Of a stretch of DNA of 35,051 nucleotides, positions 1 through 8,632 are shown in pieces. The stretch lies in the IMG/VR virus record IMGVR_UViG_3300002835_006961, positions 1 to 35,051 of that record. One strand, 5' to 3'. Within the stretch, counting starts at the first letter, position 1, and every line of letters starts with the position of its first letter. This DNA comes from a virus. The translations under genes and the position numbers were made by a program. The notes under the pieces were generated by a model. The model searched no databases. It was not told where the DNA came from and worked only from the letters and a program-made list of their open reading frames with translations.

Positions 1-2868
1 TCCATCATAAATCCAATTACTTGGGATATTAGTATTAATTATCTTAATACCAGTTCCTTCAGTAGTGCTGTTTCCAAGTATTAAAACATTATCATTAAAT
101 GTTAGTCCACTTTGAGATTTATTAGATTTGTAATTGAGATCTAGAAGAGTTGGTCCTTCAGCATACCCATCAATTATTGAAATGGGTCCATTTGCATCAG
201 GGTGTACTCCTACATAACCACCATTTGCACGAATTTCTTCTACATATAAATTTCCACCCATACGAACAATCGGACCCATGTTATACTTCATATTCAAGGA
301 TATGTTTTCATTTTCTCCAACATTTTCACTTTGTGCCGTCATATTCAAATTTGATGGAATCAAACTTAAATGTTTTGCATAAACTGGTTTTGAACCATAA
401 TTTGTATCAAAAGTTCCAATCATTAGACAGTTAGATGGAGACTGTGTTTCCCATCCAGAAACTTGGATTCCATCAGTTGAAATTAAACTGTAATTAAATG
501 CTTGTTGGTTGCTATAGAATGTTCTACACCCATCTAATACTTTAACGCCATCTTTAATTCGATGAAGTTTTGATCTGTGTCTTTGTTTATTTACAGTATC
601 TAAATTTCCATCAAGCACACCAATATTTAAATGACCAAAATTAGTATTTGATATAAATGCACCAACGCAGTTTGCGGGGAAACCTACCACTAAGTCATTG
701 CTGGTTGTTCCGGGTGATGTATATGGATAGTAGTGGAATATCCCTGTAACAGGTGAAAATTGTGTGGATGTAGGCGTAATGGAAAGCCTAGAATAGTCAC
801 TAACATCGGGATTCAGTCCCTGATATATTGGATCAGTATTAATATTAATTCCTGAATCATAATAATTCTGATAATACGATGCTAAACCTGTTGCAACAGA
901 TGCAGTTGCACCCACAACAGACAAATATCCCGACCTATGGTTTATTTGTCCCCAATACCCACTCAACAATATTTGATGAGATCCTGGTGATAACCACGGT
1001 CCACTTGGTCCACCCAATTCTGCAAACGGTGGTAAAACATCGCATTTATTTGTATTGGAATAAACTAAGCCACTTGCCTGTCCTTCGTACATTGCACGAA
1101 GAGAATACCAATCTGATGCTCGACCCTCTGTGGGTGGCGGACTGCCTGCACCGTACCCCTCTTCACCACCAAATTGTCCCCAACTTTTGAAATTCCACCA
1201 AACCGGAAGTCTTACGACCGTTTGAATATTTGATGTAGAAAGGAATCTTGCTGATATTTTATTTAATGTATCCCAATTAGCAATAGTTGAAGAAACCCCA
1301 ACACCAGCAGTTCCACCAAGATACCTATAGTCTATAGGCAAACCATGAATATTAACATTTGCCCCATCGTCTAAAGTGTTTGATGTTAAACCATTTCTCC
1401 AAGCATGGTCATTGATAACTACCTCTTCCGTTCTAAGCCGTAACGGAACTCCTGGAATATGGGTTTTGAACCAAGACTTTGAATTTTGATAAAACTGGGC
1501 TGTGGTTCCTTCAAATTCAACACCCAATCTACCCTCATAATCTCCTCCAGTTGAATTCAAATTATTCCAACCTGTGGTCATGTTCCAATCTTTATTGTAA
1601 TTTTTTGGAAGCGGTACACCAATTTCTCCTTGACGGAATCCAAGAGGATGTTTAGGTAAGTCAGGAGTAACGAATTGAATCATATCTACACCTGATCCAA
1701 GTGTTGCTCCTGGTTTAGCCCATCCAGGAACTCCATTCGGATAAACTTTAGGACCACAAGAAGATGATCTAGGAAGATTTGATGGGATTGGTCCACCATT
1801 ACCTTGGAATCCAGGCCATCCTGGAGGTGCTGTGTGTCCAGGAAATGGGGTTCCTGGATAAACTATCTTGTTAATAGCGCAAGCAGATCGGTTGAATGCA
1901 GAAGGAAAGGTGATGGGTGCTCCACCAAGTCCAACTCCCGCCCACCCCGATTTAGGTAACGGGATCATAGTATTAAATATTGACGAATACTGAGATGGAA
2001 GATTCGATCCAGCACCTATGCCATTTTTGCGATATGCATATCCAATTCTGACAGATTCTAATGGTGCATAGAATGCATTTTTATTTCCCCTTCCATCAAA
2101 TTTTGAGTCTTTAGAGTTTCCAATGGTATCATCGGATGTTGGATTTTCTGGAAAATAGTGATATTTCATTTCACTTGCACCAAATGATTTGAAATCATGT
2201 ACTCCTTCAGCGAACATAATAGTATCAATATTCGGATCTAGTCCAGATACACCACCCATTAAATTCATCCGCTGAGTAATTAAAGTCTTTGATGTGAGAT
2301 AATGACCAAGATTATTGCTATTACTGTGAGTATATCCATCACCCGATACTCCACCGAACAAGCAAGAAATGCGATAAGGGAATGCATATGGAACAAAAAG
2401 CCCACCAGGAGAGGTACTATTTGGTTGGCTAACATAATCAATTGGGGTTAAAGCAAAATCATTATATTTACTATTAAATTTCGTTTTCCACTCTACTGCT
2501 ATATCACTACGAATTCCCGTTCTTGTGTCTGCATATAGAGTCAAATCTTTAATTATTCCTGAAACATTAGCATCAAAAATTGCTCTATCTCTACAACCAG
2601 GAATTGTTCTGGCCCGAGAGAAACCAGGATAAATGCCTACATCACCAATTAATGATTCAGGCATATTCCATATCACCCAATTTTCTGGATAATTCCAACA
2701 ATAGGGGCTATAGGAAAAGTCACCTTTATCGGTAGTAGATCCATCAGCCCAATTCACCCACCACCCAGATGATGCTATCCCACCATTCGTCCAACCGGTA
2801 TTCGGACCAGTTCCTCCTGTGTATCCGCCTACCCAAAGATAAATATTTGCTGGTTCTGTCTGTGACAT
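1..2868 (-). CDS. Large virion-type protein, probable tail fibre/adhesin or other structural protein (3' end missing)
   Basis: I translated this frame by hand from the ATG at 2868; it stays open for 956 codons to the left edge, so the C-terminus lies outside the window. A Shine-Dalgarno (AGGAAAAAT) precedes the ATG and a late-type GATAAATA box lies 20 bases further upstream. The protein is rich in Gly, Pro, Asn, Ser, Trp and Tyr, has few charged runs, no signal peptide or membrane segment, and starts MSQTEPANIYLWVGGYTGG. Such composition is typical of beta-rich phage surface proteins. The late promoter and size fit a virion protein, but I recognise no named family; tail fibre, baseplate or head-decoration roles are all possible. 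The start is secure and the function is inferred. Confidence 0.75.
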   Translation of the reverse strand, partial: MSQTEPANIYLWVGGYTGGTGPNTGWTNGGIASSGWWVNWADGSTTDKGDFSYSPYCWNYPENWVIWNMPESLIGDVGIYPGFSRARTIPGCRDRAIFDANVSGIIKDLTLYADTRTGIRSDIAVEWKTKFNSKYNDFALTPIDYVSQPNSTSPGGLFVPYAFPYRISCLFGGVSGDGYTHSNSNNLGHYLTSKTLITQRMNLMGGVSGLDPNIDTIMFAEGVHDFKSFGASEMKYHYFPENPTSDDTIGNSKDSKFDGRGNKNAFYAPLESVRIGYAYRKNGIGAGSNLPSQYSSIFNTMIPLPKSGWAGVGLGGAPITFPSAFNRSACAINKIVYPGTPFPGHTAPPGWPGFQGNGGPIPSNLPRSSSCGPKVYPNGVPGWAKPGATLGSGVDMIQFVTPDLPKHPLGFRQGEIGVPLPKNYNKDWNMTTGWNNLNSTGGDYEGRLGVEFEGTTAQFYQNSKSWFKTHIPGVPLRLRTEEVVINDHAWRNGLTSNTLDDGANVNIHGLPIDYRYLGGTAGVGVSSTIANWDTLNKISARFLSTSNIQTVVRLPVWWNFKSWGQFGGEEGYGAGSPPPTEGRASDWYSLRAMYEGQASGLVYSNTNKCDVLPPFAELGGPSGPWLSPGSHQILLSGYWGQINHRSGYLSVVGATASVATGLASYYQNYYDSGININTDPIYQGLNPDVSDYSRLSITPTSTQFSPVTGIFHYYPYTSPGTTSNDLVVGFPANCVGAFISNTNFGHLNIGVLDGNLDTVNKQRHRSKLHRIKDGVKVLDGCRTFYSNQQAFNYSLISTDGIQVSGWETQSPSNCLMIGTFDTNYGSKPVYAKHLSLIPSNLNMTAQSENVGENENISLNMKYNMGPIVRMGGNLYVEEIRANGGYVGVHPDANGPISIIDGYAEGPTLLDLNYKSNKSQSGLTFNDNVLILGNSTTEGTGIKIINTNIPSNWIYDG

Positions 2869-2887
2869 ATTTTTCCTAATCTAAATT

Positions 2888-2895
2888 TATTTATC
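2888..2895 (-). promoter_or_regulatory. Late-type promoter box GATAAATA
   Basis: Minus strand reads GATAAATA, one base off the T4 late consensus TATAAATA. It lies 20 bases upstream of the ATG at 2868, leaving room for a short leader with the AGGA ribosome-binding site. It overlaps nothing but the gap after the preceding stop codon (2897). Confidence 0.5.
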
Positions 2896-2896
2896 A

Positions 2897-3157
2897 CTAA
2901 CTTCCCTTCGCCTTTTTCCACAAATCTTTATCTGCGGTTCTACGAGTTTTACCACCAACAATGAACGAATTAACTCTGGCAAACGCCCATTGATGGCTCG
3001 TAGCACCAGGGCGATGACCGCCTTTCCATGCAGCCATACCTCTGTCGTAGACTTGTTTCAAAATTCCATAAGGAATTCCGCTTTGTTTTGACTTCTTTTC
3101 TAATGCAGCGATTCTCGCCTCATTAATGTTTTTAATTAGGTTGTCGTAGTATTTCAT
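2897..3157 (-). CDS. Small DUF5824-like phage protein
   Basis: 86 residues. The core, roughly residues 26-75 (GIPYGILKQVYDRGMAAWKG, then HRPGATSHQWAFARVNSFI), matches the pattern I know from DUF5824-type phage proteins: a helix, a W-x-x-GHRPG turn, then Q-W-x-x-ARVNSF and a C-terminal ADKDLW motif. Function is unknown. The ATG overlaps the stop of the 1203-residue gene upstream (ATGA), so it is probably translated by coupling and belongs to the same operon. It is basic and soluble, with no membrane segment. Confidence 0.8.
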   Translation of the reverse strand: MKYYDNLIKNINEARIAALEKKSKQSGIPYGILKQVYDRGMAAWKGGHRPGATSHQWAFARVNSFIVGGKTRRTADKDLWKKAKGS

Positions 3158-6100
3158 GATTTCTTCTCAGGATTGTGGCCCCAAACTTTCAAAGCAAGTA
3201 GTTTTCGGGTTGGACGATCTTTTTCATCCCTCATACCGCCCTTCGCACCTTGCATTCTACTGATAAAACTAACTTGTTTCCCTGCCCATTTCCAATCATT
3301 TGCTGTCCACTTTTCTTTGGGTGTATCGAGCATTCGAATGATGGCACGGGCAGAATCTCTTCCGCTTGTAATTTTACCCCCACTTGATCCTGCTTTCCCT
3401 GCCTCTTTTCGGGATAGCCCCGCTTCTTTACCCTCTTCTGAGTCGAGAAAACTTTGTATTTCTTTGCCGGACATATTCACTAATTTCTGCCACTCTTTGT
3501 AGAGAGCATTTTTCTCCTCATCGCTTTTTTCTTCACGAAGCCTTTCTCTTTCTCCTGGCGTATCTTTACGATAAGTGTTAACTATCTTATTCGTACCTAC
3601 ACTCAACGGACCTCTTTTTTCTTTTGCAGTCCATTCCCACGCTGCCTCAATTAAATCTTCGTTCGATTCAAACGAGTCTTTGTGCATCTTCCATGCTGTA
3701 GCATAGAAAACTCTTTTCCAATCTTTACCGTATTTCTTTTGAAACTGCTTTTTAATCTTTTCCTTCTTTGAAAATCGACGGGCAGGACCAGAAGGGGGAC
3801 TGACTTCATAAAGAAGAGATTCTATTTCTTCAGATATGTCTAAATCCACTTTGTAATTTCTATATTTTAAGTCCTTCTCATATTCTATAAATGATCGGTA
3901 AATTTTTGCGGAATCTATTTTGCCGTTTTGAATCGCCTTTTGCTCAAGCATTATGGCTCTGTTCATTCTTGTCATGTAATCAAGATTCTCAAATGCCTTA
4001 ATAGCAGAAAGAGATTCTCTTATTTCATTTTTGTTTTCTGCCTTCAATTTACCTTTCTTGGCAAGTTTCTTGAAAGCAGTCGTGTATTTCGAAGGTTTGG
4101 TCTTGATCTTCTTCTCTTTGGGGTTGACGAATTCCCAAGTCTTCGGATCGTCATCTGACATACCCTTACGCTTTGCAAGTCTCTTCTTTCGAAGTTCAGC
4201 CTCTCGCTTCGATAATCCAGAGACATACTTCTTTGGTAGTCCAGTCTTTTTATCTTTTGGAGATGGCTTAATCTTTCCACTCTTCGTGTGGAACTTTTTC
4301 CCCTTAGTAATATCGGCTTCTTGTATTGATTCTCCGTCGATTGAATATCCCATGGTTAATTGAGATCCAAATACTGAAGACAATTTAGCCACATATGTCT
4401 GTAAATCTACACCAGCGACATCAAGCATTTTATACAAAATCCTATCAATGATGCTCTGTAACTTGAATCTATCTACAAAAAAAGCAGTTTTTGCTCCCGT
4501 TTCTAAAGACTTATTGTAGTCAATCACTATTTCTGTCTTAAGATCCTGTAGTTTTTTCTTGAACTCAACTGAGTTGGATTTCCACAGTTTGGATAGTTCA
4601 AATATTTTCCCAACCATTTCTTTGGTGGTCATCACTTTAAATAAGGCACCCGCAATATTTGCTTTGCCTTTAGGAATGATACTCTCAGACAGTTCCTCTT
4701 CTTCTTCCTCTTCACCTGATGTTTTTTTCTTGACATCTGGTTGTGGATATATTGCGTTTGCTGGATCAACAACATAACCAGTCTTCTCAAGGAATCTCAG
4801 TCCAAGAAGAACCTTGGTTGACATATGGTTTCTGTCACCAAGGCTGAATTTGATGTTCGGATATCTCTTACCATGGAACTCAATGTCCATGAAAACCACA
4901 ATTCTTTCTTTCTCCCCGATGCCACTCTTAACTTTGATTCTGCTGACAATTTTCTTCGTAATCTTCTTACCGTCTGCTAACTTAAATGAAACGGTGTGGT
5001 CGCCATTATCTTTTATGTTGTCGGCATGAATCATATTGTAACCGCTATTTCCAGTATCGATCTTTGCGGTATATTCATTGCCATCGACCTTAACATTCTC
5101 ACGAACAGCAAGATTCGAAAATAGTTTCCAATGTGCCTTGTTGAGAATGTATTCCACAAAGTCTTCTACAAGTTCTTCACCTTTAACATTATCTTTACCT
5201 TCGCCATCCTCATAGTAACGATAATAGATATTTCCACTACCTGGACTTGCGTTCATTTCAATGATGTATGGCTTACCATCGTTGATAACATGATCTATAC
5301 CAACATAGAAACATTTACTGACCCGTGCGGCTTGCTCAACTAGTTTAATCTCTTCTTCAGACAATTGATGTGATCCGCCCTTAGATCCACGGGCAATATT
5401 GGTTCGGAAGTCTTTAGGTGCTTTGTCTCTTTTGGCACATGCAAATATCTTCCCATTGAGTACTATGCTACGAACATCATTCTTGAATTCAGGAAGAAAC
5501 TCTTGAATGATGATCTCCGCACCATACTTCCATAATGTCTGTAGCACAGACTTAAGACTTTCCATGCTCTCAATTTTGGACACACCGATTCCTTCTGCGC
5601 CTGTAAGGGTCTTACAGATGATCGGAAACTTACCTCCAACTTCCTTGACAGCCGATTCGATATTCTCTTCATTTGCGACAAAAGCCGTGCGTGGGTGAGG
5701 CAAACCGTGTTTCTTGAGTGCGATAGCCGTTTCCAACTTATTGGCACACAGTTCCATACCCGCTCTTTCGTTTACCATGAACACACCATTGTTCTGTAAG
5801 ATCGTCATAATGGCTACACCAATTTCGGTGTTCATCACACCACCACGAACGATTGCAACTGTGTTCTCTGGAACGATGGTTACATCTTTTCCCTCTCCAT
5901 CGTAGTTCTTTATAGTAATCTTCTTCGAAGCGACATTTGATATTTCTACCTGTGCTTTGCTTGTTTTTACGGGATAGAATTTTATCTTACGCCTTTTGCA
6001 GATCGCTTCAGTTTTTTCTATGGTATCACTCAAATCTTTTTCTGATGATGTGAGAGCGATGATTGTCACATCCTCTTTTTTGGTGGCCTCATTTAAAAGA

Positions 6101-6765
6101 TCAAAGTCCTCTTTCAAACTCATACCTTTACGAACATCTTTCCATAAACTCTGTGCAAGAGTTTTATTTCCAGGAATGCCGATTGAGAATATATCAAATC
6201 GGTCCTTGAATGCCGCTTCACGCATAAGAGATGCAGACATGTACATAGGATCAACTTGTTGACCCTTCTTGAGCATATCATCTATCATATCAAGAGTAAC
6301 TTTAACTCTTGCCTTGCCTGCAACTATGACCTCAAGATTATCAAATGAGTACGACCTCTTTTTTGGATCGTTTGTTGCTACTTTACCTTTGTATTCCTTA
6401 ATACGGTTGTATTCTGCAACATGATCACTTCCTGTGACCACATAGATGTTTTTATATCCTAGTTCACAGAGATACAAAACAGTATCGAATGGATTTGTCG
6501 ATTTACCAAAAGGGAACTTAACCTTCGGAAACAACTTCTTCAGATAATCGATCTTTGACTTTTGACTGAGTGGATTTTTTTTGGTGTCCTGAGTTTTAGA
6601 CACAAAGATAAAATGATCTGCTCCCTTTGCTGCGGCTTCACTTAGAACTTTATCCACAACTACCTTATGACCGATAGTTGGTGGGTTCATTCTACCGAAT
6701 GCAAAAACTACACTATCTTTTTTTGCTTCATTAATCTGATTATTGTGGTCTGAGAAGTTAAGCAT
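3154..6765 (-). CDS. Multidomain protein: nucleotidyltransferase + RimK-type ATP-grasp + retropepsin/zinc-protease-like domain + phage C-terminal modules
   Basis: 1203 residues. Residues 17-200 form a cytidylyltransferase/NMN-adenylyltransferase-like domain with the HxGH-type signature in FGRMNPPTIGH (to H33) and a C-terminal SASLMRE resembling the ISSTxxR motif. Residues 230-545 are an ATP-grasp ligase of RimK type: IICKTLTGAEGIGV (383-396) and EMNASPGSGN (503-512) supply nucleotide and metal ligands. Residues 550-675 look like the RimK-associated ATP-dependent zinc protease/retropepsin fold (KIDTG at 568-572, LLGLRFLE at 653-660). An acidic run (684-692), helical and very basic stretches, and phage-specific modules near 989-1030 and 1070-1195 (DUF3140-like) follow. 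RimK-type enzymes add amino acids to protein or peptide ends. The substrate here is unknown, and processing into separate parts is possible. ATG is preceded by AGAGG. Confidence 0.88.
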   Translation of the reverse strand: MLNFSDHNNQINEAKKDSVVFAFGRMNPPTIGHKVVVDKVLSEAAAKGADHFIFVSKTQDTKKNPLSQKSKIDYLKKLFPKVKFPFGKSTNPFDTVLYLCELGYKNIYVVTGSDHVAEYNRIKEYKGKVATNDPKKRSYSFDNLEVIVAGKARVKVTLDMIDDMLKKGQQVDPMYMSASLMREAAFKDRFDIFSIGIPGNKTLAQSLWKDVRKGMSLKEDFDLLNEATKKEDVTIIALTSSEKDLSDTIEKTEAICKRRKIKFYPVKTSKAQVEISNVASKKITIKNYDGEGKDVTIVPENTVAIVRGGVMNTEIGVAIMTILQNNGVFMVNERAGMELCANKLETAIALKKHGLPHPRTAFVANEENIESAVKEVGGKFPIICKTLTGAEGIGVSKIESMESLKSVLQTLWKYGAEIIIQEFLPEFKNDVRSIVLNGKIFACAKRDKAPKDFRTNIARGSKGGSHQLSEEEIKLVEQAARVSKCFYVGIDHVINDGKPYIIEMNASPGSGNIYYRYYEDGEGKDNVKGEELVEDFVEYILNKAHWKLFSNLAVRENVKVDGNEYTAKIDTGNSGYNMIHADNIKDNGDHTVSFKLADGKKITKKIVSRIKVKSGIGEKERIVVFMDIEFHGKRYPNIKFSLGDRNHMSTKVLLGLRFLEKTGYVVDPANAIYPQPDVKKKTSGEEEEEEELSESIIPKGKANIAGALFKVMTTKEMVGKIFELSKLWKSNSVEFKKKLQDLKTEIVIDYNKSLETGAKTAFFVDRFKLQSIIDRILYKMLDVAGVDLQTYVAKLSSVFGSQLTMGYSIDGESIQEADITKGKKFHTKSGKIKPSPKDKKTGLPKKYVSGLSKREAELRKKRLAKRKGMSDDDPKTWEFVNPKEKKIKTKPSKYTTAFKKLAKKGKLKAENKNEIRESLSAIKAFENLDYMTRMNRAIMLEQKAIQNGKIDSAKIYRSFIEYEKDLKYRNYKVDLDISEEIESLLYEVSPPSGPARRFSKKEKIKKQFQKKYGKDWKRVFYATAWKMHKDSFESNEDLIEAAWEWTAKEKRGPLSVGTNKIVNTYRKDTPGERERLREEKSDEEKNALYKEWQKLVNMSGKEIQSFLDSEEGKEAGLSRKEAGKAGSSGGKITSGRDSARAIIRMLDTPKEKWTANDWKWAGKQVSFISRMQGAKGGMRDEKDRPTRKLLALKVWGHNPEKKS

Positions 6766-6766
6766 T

Positions 6767-7981
6767 TTACCTCTGATTCACCATTCGGTTTTGTTTACTA
6801 AATTCTAAACGATTAACTAGTTTAATCACCGATCCTGATCGATAGATTACAATACCTTCAGGATTTGTTGGGCGAATTCCATTCTCATCCATGAAGAAAT
6901 GACCTAGGGTTGAAATGGCATACAGTTTACGCAAAAGAATTTCTTTGATGTTGGCAATTTTATTGTGAAGTTCAAACATTTGATCGATCTGCTTTGAATA
7001 CGCATCAACGAAATCTAATTGCTTCTGCATCAATTCAGTTTTTGCTTGCTTGGCTTTGTCGGTTTTTAGTTTATTTATGTCCTTTTCAAACTTACCTTTG
7101 ATGTTTAGTTTGAGACTGGATGCATTAAAATTGTTCATTCCACCATTGATTGTACTATTGACATAAGGCAGCAAATAATTTTCTGCTATCTCTTTCTGTG
7201 CAATTAGAGTCTTGAGGAACGGTCTTACTTTAGATGCTAGGGCTTCGCATTCCTTGAGCATCCTGATCGCCACCTCCGATTCGCTGCCCTTCATAAGGGC
7301 AGGAGAGAGATCGTAGATGTTTGGATCTGTTACCCAAACATCACTTGTTTGCTTTAAAACCTTGGAATTGAAATTATAAGATACTGCCTGAATAGACTTC
7401 AGACTATCTCCTTTATATTCAGTATGAAATGCGATTCCTAGTTTTGCTGAAGAGATTGCTGATCCAATATCACTATCCTTTGGGACAGCGTACATGATTG
7501 TGTTTGGTTGAAATGCTATGTGTGGCTTACCATCGATATTTACTGCCTTTTTCATTTCAGCAGTAAACATAAGATCGCCTTGCAAAATCCTCTTACCAAT
7601 GCCAACCTTAGTGAGCATTTTCAAACACATTGCCATCTTATCAATCAAATCAGACGGCAATCCAGATTTTCTGAGTTCGGCCTCCGTATGATATGCTTTT
7701 TGTTCTTTGGCACCGAAAACAGACTTTGTCGATACGAAGAATTTACCATTATCGGGGTTTTCGCCGCAAATGATCGCAGGCTTCCCATCCCATTTGGTGG
7801 AAACTCCCAAACTAGTATTTCCAGTTTTTAGACTTTCGATTATATCCTTGAGGAATGCTATTGAGTTGTCTAACCCCTTTTGTCCGTAAAGGATCATCAA
7901 ATCTTCAATATGATCCAAGTGCTTATTTCTAGCAGTTTCCTCTTGGATTACCTCATGATTGTATTGTGTAAATGACAGCAT
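6767..7981 (-). CDS. DUF6267-like protein with covalent nucleotidyltransferase (DNA/RNA ligase-like) motifs
   Basis: 404 residues. It resembles the phage family DUF6267, which I know from aquatic T4-like phages next to cytidylyltransferase-type genes, as here (one base separates it from the 1203-residue gene). The motifs match the ligase/capping nucleotidyltransferase superfamily: motif I KWDG (K63-G66, lysine would carry AMP), a motif-III-like LQGDLMF (133-139), motif IV PEGIVI (374-379) and motif V KLV (387-389). Residues 200-350 are mostly helical. I infer adenylylation chemistry from motif order only; no substrate can be named. The ATG at 7981 has good upstream AAAGGA and AGGGA sequences. 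Confidence 0.8.
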   Translation of the reverse strand: MLSFTQYNHEVIQEETARNKHLDHIEDLMILYGQKGLDNSIAFLKDIIESLKTGNTSLGVSTKWDGKPAIICGENPDNGKFFVSTKSVFGAKEQKAYHTEAELRKSGLPSDLIDKMAMCLKMLTKVGIGKRILQGDLMFTAEMKKAVNIDGKPHIAFQPNTIMYAVPKDSDIGSAISSAKLGIAFHTEYKGDSLKSIQAVSYNFNSKVLKQTSDVWVTDPNIYDLSPALMKGSESEVAIRMLKECEALASKVRPFLKTLIAQKEIAENYLLPYVNSTINGGMNNFNASSLKLNIKGKFEKDINKLKTDKAKQAKTELMQKQLDFVDAYSKQIDQMFELHNKIANIKEILLRKLYAISTLGHFFMDENGIRPTNPEGIVIYRSGSVIKLVNRLEFSKQNRMVNQR

Positions 7982-8058
7982 TCCCTATTCCTTTGGGTTA
8001 GTCAATTATTTATTCTGTTGTTTTGTTCTCCAAAGTGGAGGAATAAACTATCTTAATA

Positions 8059-8126
8059 TGCCGTACAAGTGCTGCCCTTGTGTTGCTCGGGTATAAGCCG
8101 ACCTGAGATGCTGACCTCCCACGGCA
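8059..8126 (-). ncRNA. Foldable 68-nt element of unknown class in the gap before the DUF6267-like gene
   Basis: The two ends pair perfectly (TGCCGT at 8059-8064 with ACGGCA at 8121-8126). Inside are a 5-bp hairpin with a 7-base loop (8065-8081) and a 7-bp hairpin (8086-8106, CTCGGGT with ACCTGAG). The second hairpin is fully paired on the plus strand (one G-U) but has an A/C mismatch on the minus strand, so orientation is uncertain; minus is given because all genes lie there. The outline, terminal stem plus a 5-bp/7-nt arm, is faintly tRNA-like but there is no TTCRA T-loop. It could be a stable RNA, a processing site or a leader element. Confidence 0.35.
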
Positions 8127-8132
8127 CAAATT

Positions 8133-8387
8133 TTAACTTTTAACTACTGCGTGTTTTGTCAATACTTTCTTTATAGGCTCCATGATTTTTTCTGCTTCTT
8201 CTCCATACATTCCGTTCCTACAACTAGGATTTATACATTGAAAGATCGGAACATTCATGATAATTGTGGCACTAACTAAGGGTTCTGTTCTAATTTCTCC
8301 ACCACCAATTTCGAAAGAAAGATCCTGCCGTGAACGAATTGTTGCACAGCCACATTTAGGGCAAGATGGACATTCTCCATTACCCAT
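8133..8387 (-). CDS. Small cysteine-rich (zinc-ribbon-like) phage protein
   Basis: 84 residues from the ATG at 8387. The N-terminus holds CPSCPKCGC (C6, C9, C12, C14) and a second cysteine pair occurs in FQCINPSC near residues 51-56, which together suggest a zinc-binding ribbon. Function unknown. A longer reading frame upstream exists, but it would overlap the preceding gene by about 100 bases, so I chose the ATG that overlaps its stop by only 8 bases (ATGGGTAA). The ribosome-binding site is weak, suggesting coupling. The last gene before the 150-base gap with the folded element. Confidence 0.65.
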   Translation of the reverse strand: MGNGECPSCPKCGCATIRSRQDLSFEIGGGEIRTEPLVSATIIMNVPIFQCINPSCRNGMYGEEAEKIMEPIKKVLTKHAVVKS

Positions 8388-8631
8388 TTGCGAATTTGAC
8401 ACGGTTTTTCTTGTGGGTGCAATGACCCATTTCATCCATGTCAAGATAGTTCGAACGCTGTCGATCATCATCGTGTCCAAGTCTGTAATTGATTTCCAAG
8501 TCAGATCCTATCAATTGAGGATTATCTGCAATCAGAATTCCTAACTTTGCGAGAATATCCTTTGCTTCAATCTGAGCATCGTCAACGCTAATTGATTCAA
8601 TAGGAATATCAATGTGAATTCTGTAGGGCAT
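8380..8631 (-). CDS. Hypothetical phage protein, 83 residues
   Basis: Starts MPYRIHIDIPIES and looks like a small alpha/beta protein: a first strand (YRIHIDIPI), a helix (DAQIEAKDILAKLGI), then a polar His/Asp-rich C-terminal half. I do not recognise a named domain. The ATG follows the helicase stop directly, and GGGGAGAAT forms its ribosome-binding site inside the last helicase codons, so it is coupled to gp41. No signal peptide or membrane segment. Confidence 0.7.
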   Translation of the reverse strand: MPYRIHIDIPIESISVDDAQIEAKDILAKLGILIADNPQLIGSDLEINYRLGHDDDRQRSNYLDMDEMGHCTHKKNRVKFANG

Positions 8632-8632
8632 T

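Noticed and set aside
150-1190. Plus-strand open frames of 94 and 103 residues
   Set aside because: They lie inside the continuous minus-strand structural gene and have low-complexity His/Leu-rich translations with no ribosome-binding site.
4031-4363. Plus-strand 110-residue frame with hydrophobic stretches
   Set aside because: Antisense of the Lys/Arg-rich linker of the 1203-residue protein; the hydrophobic residues are complements of lysine codons.
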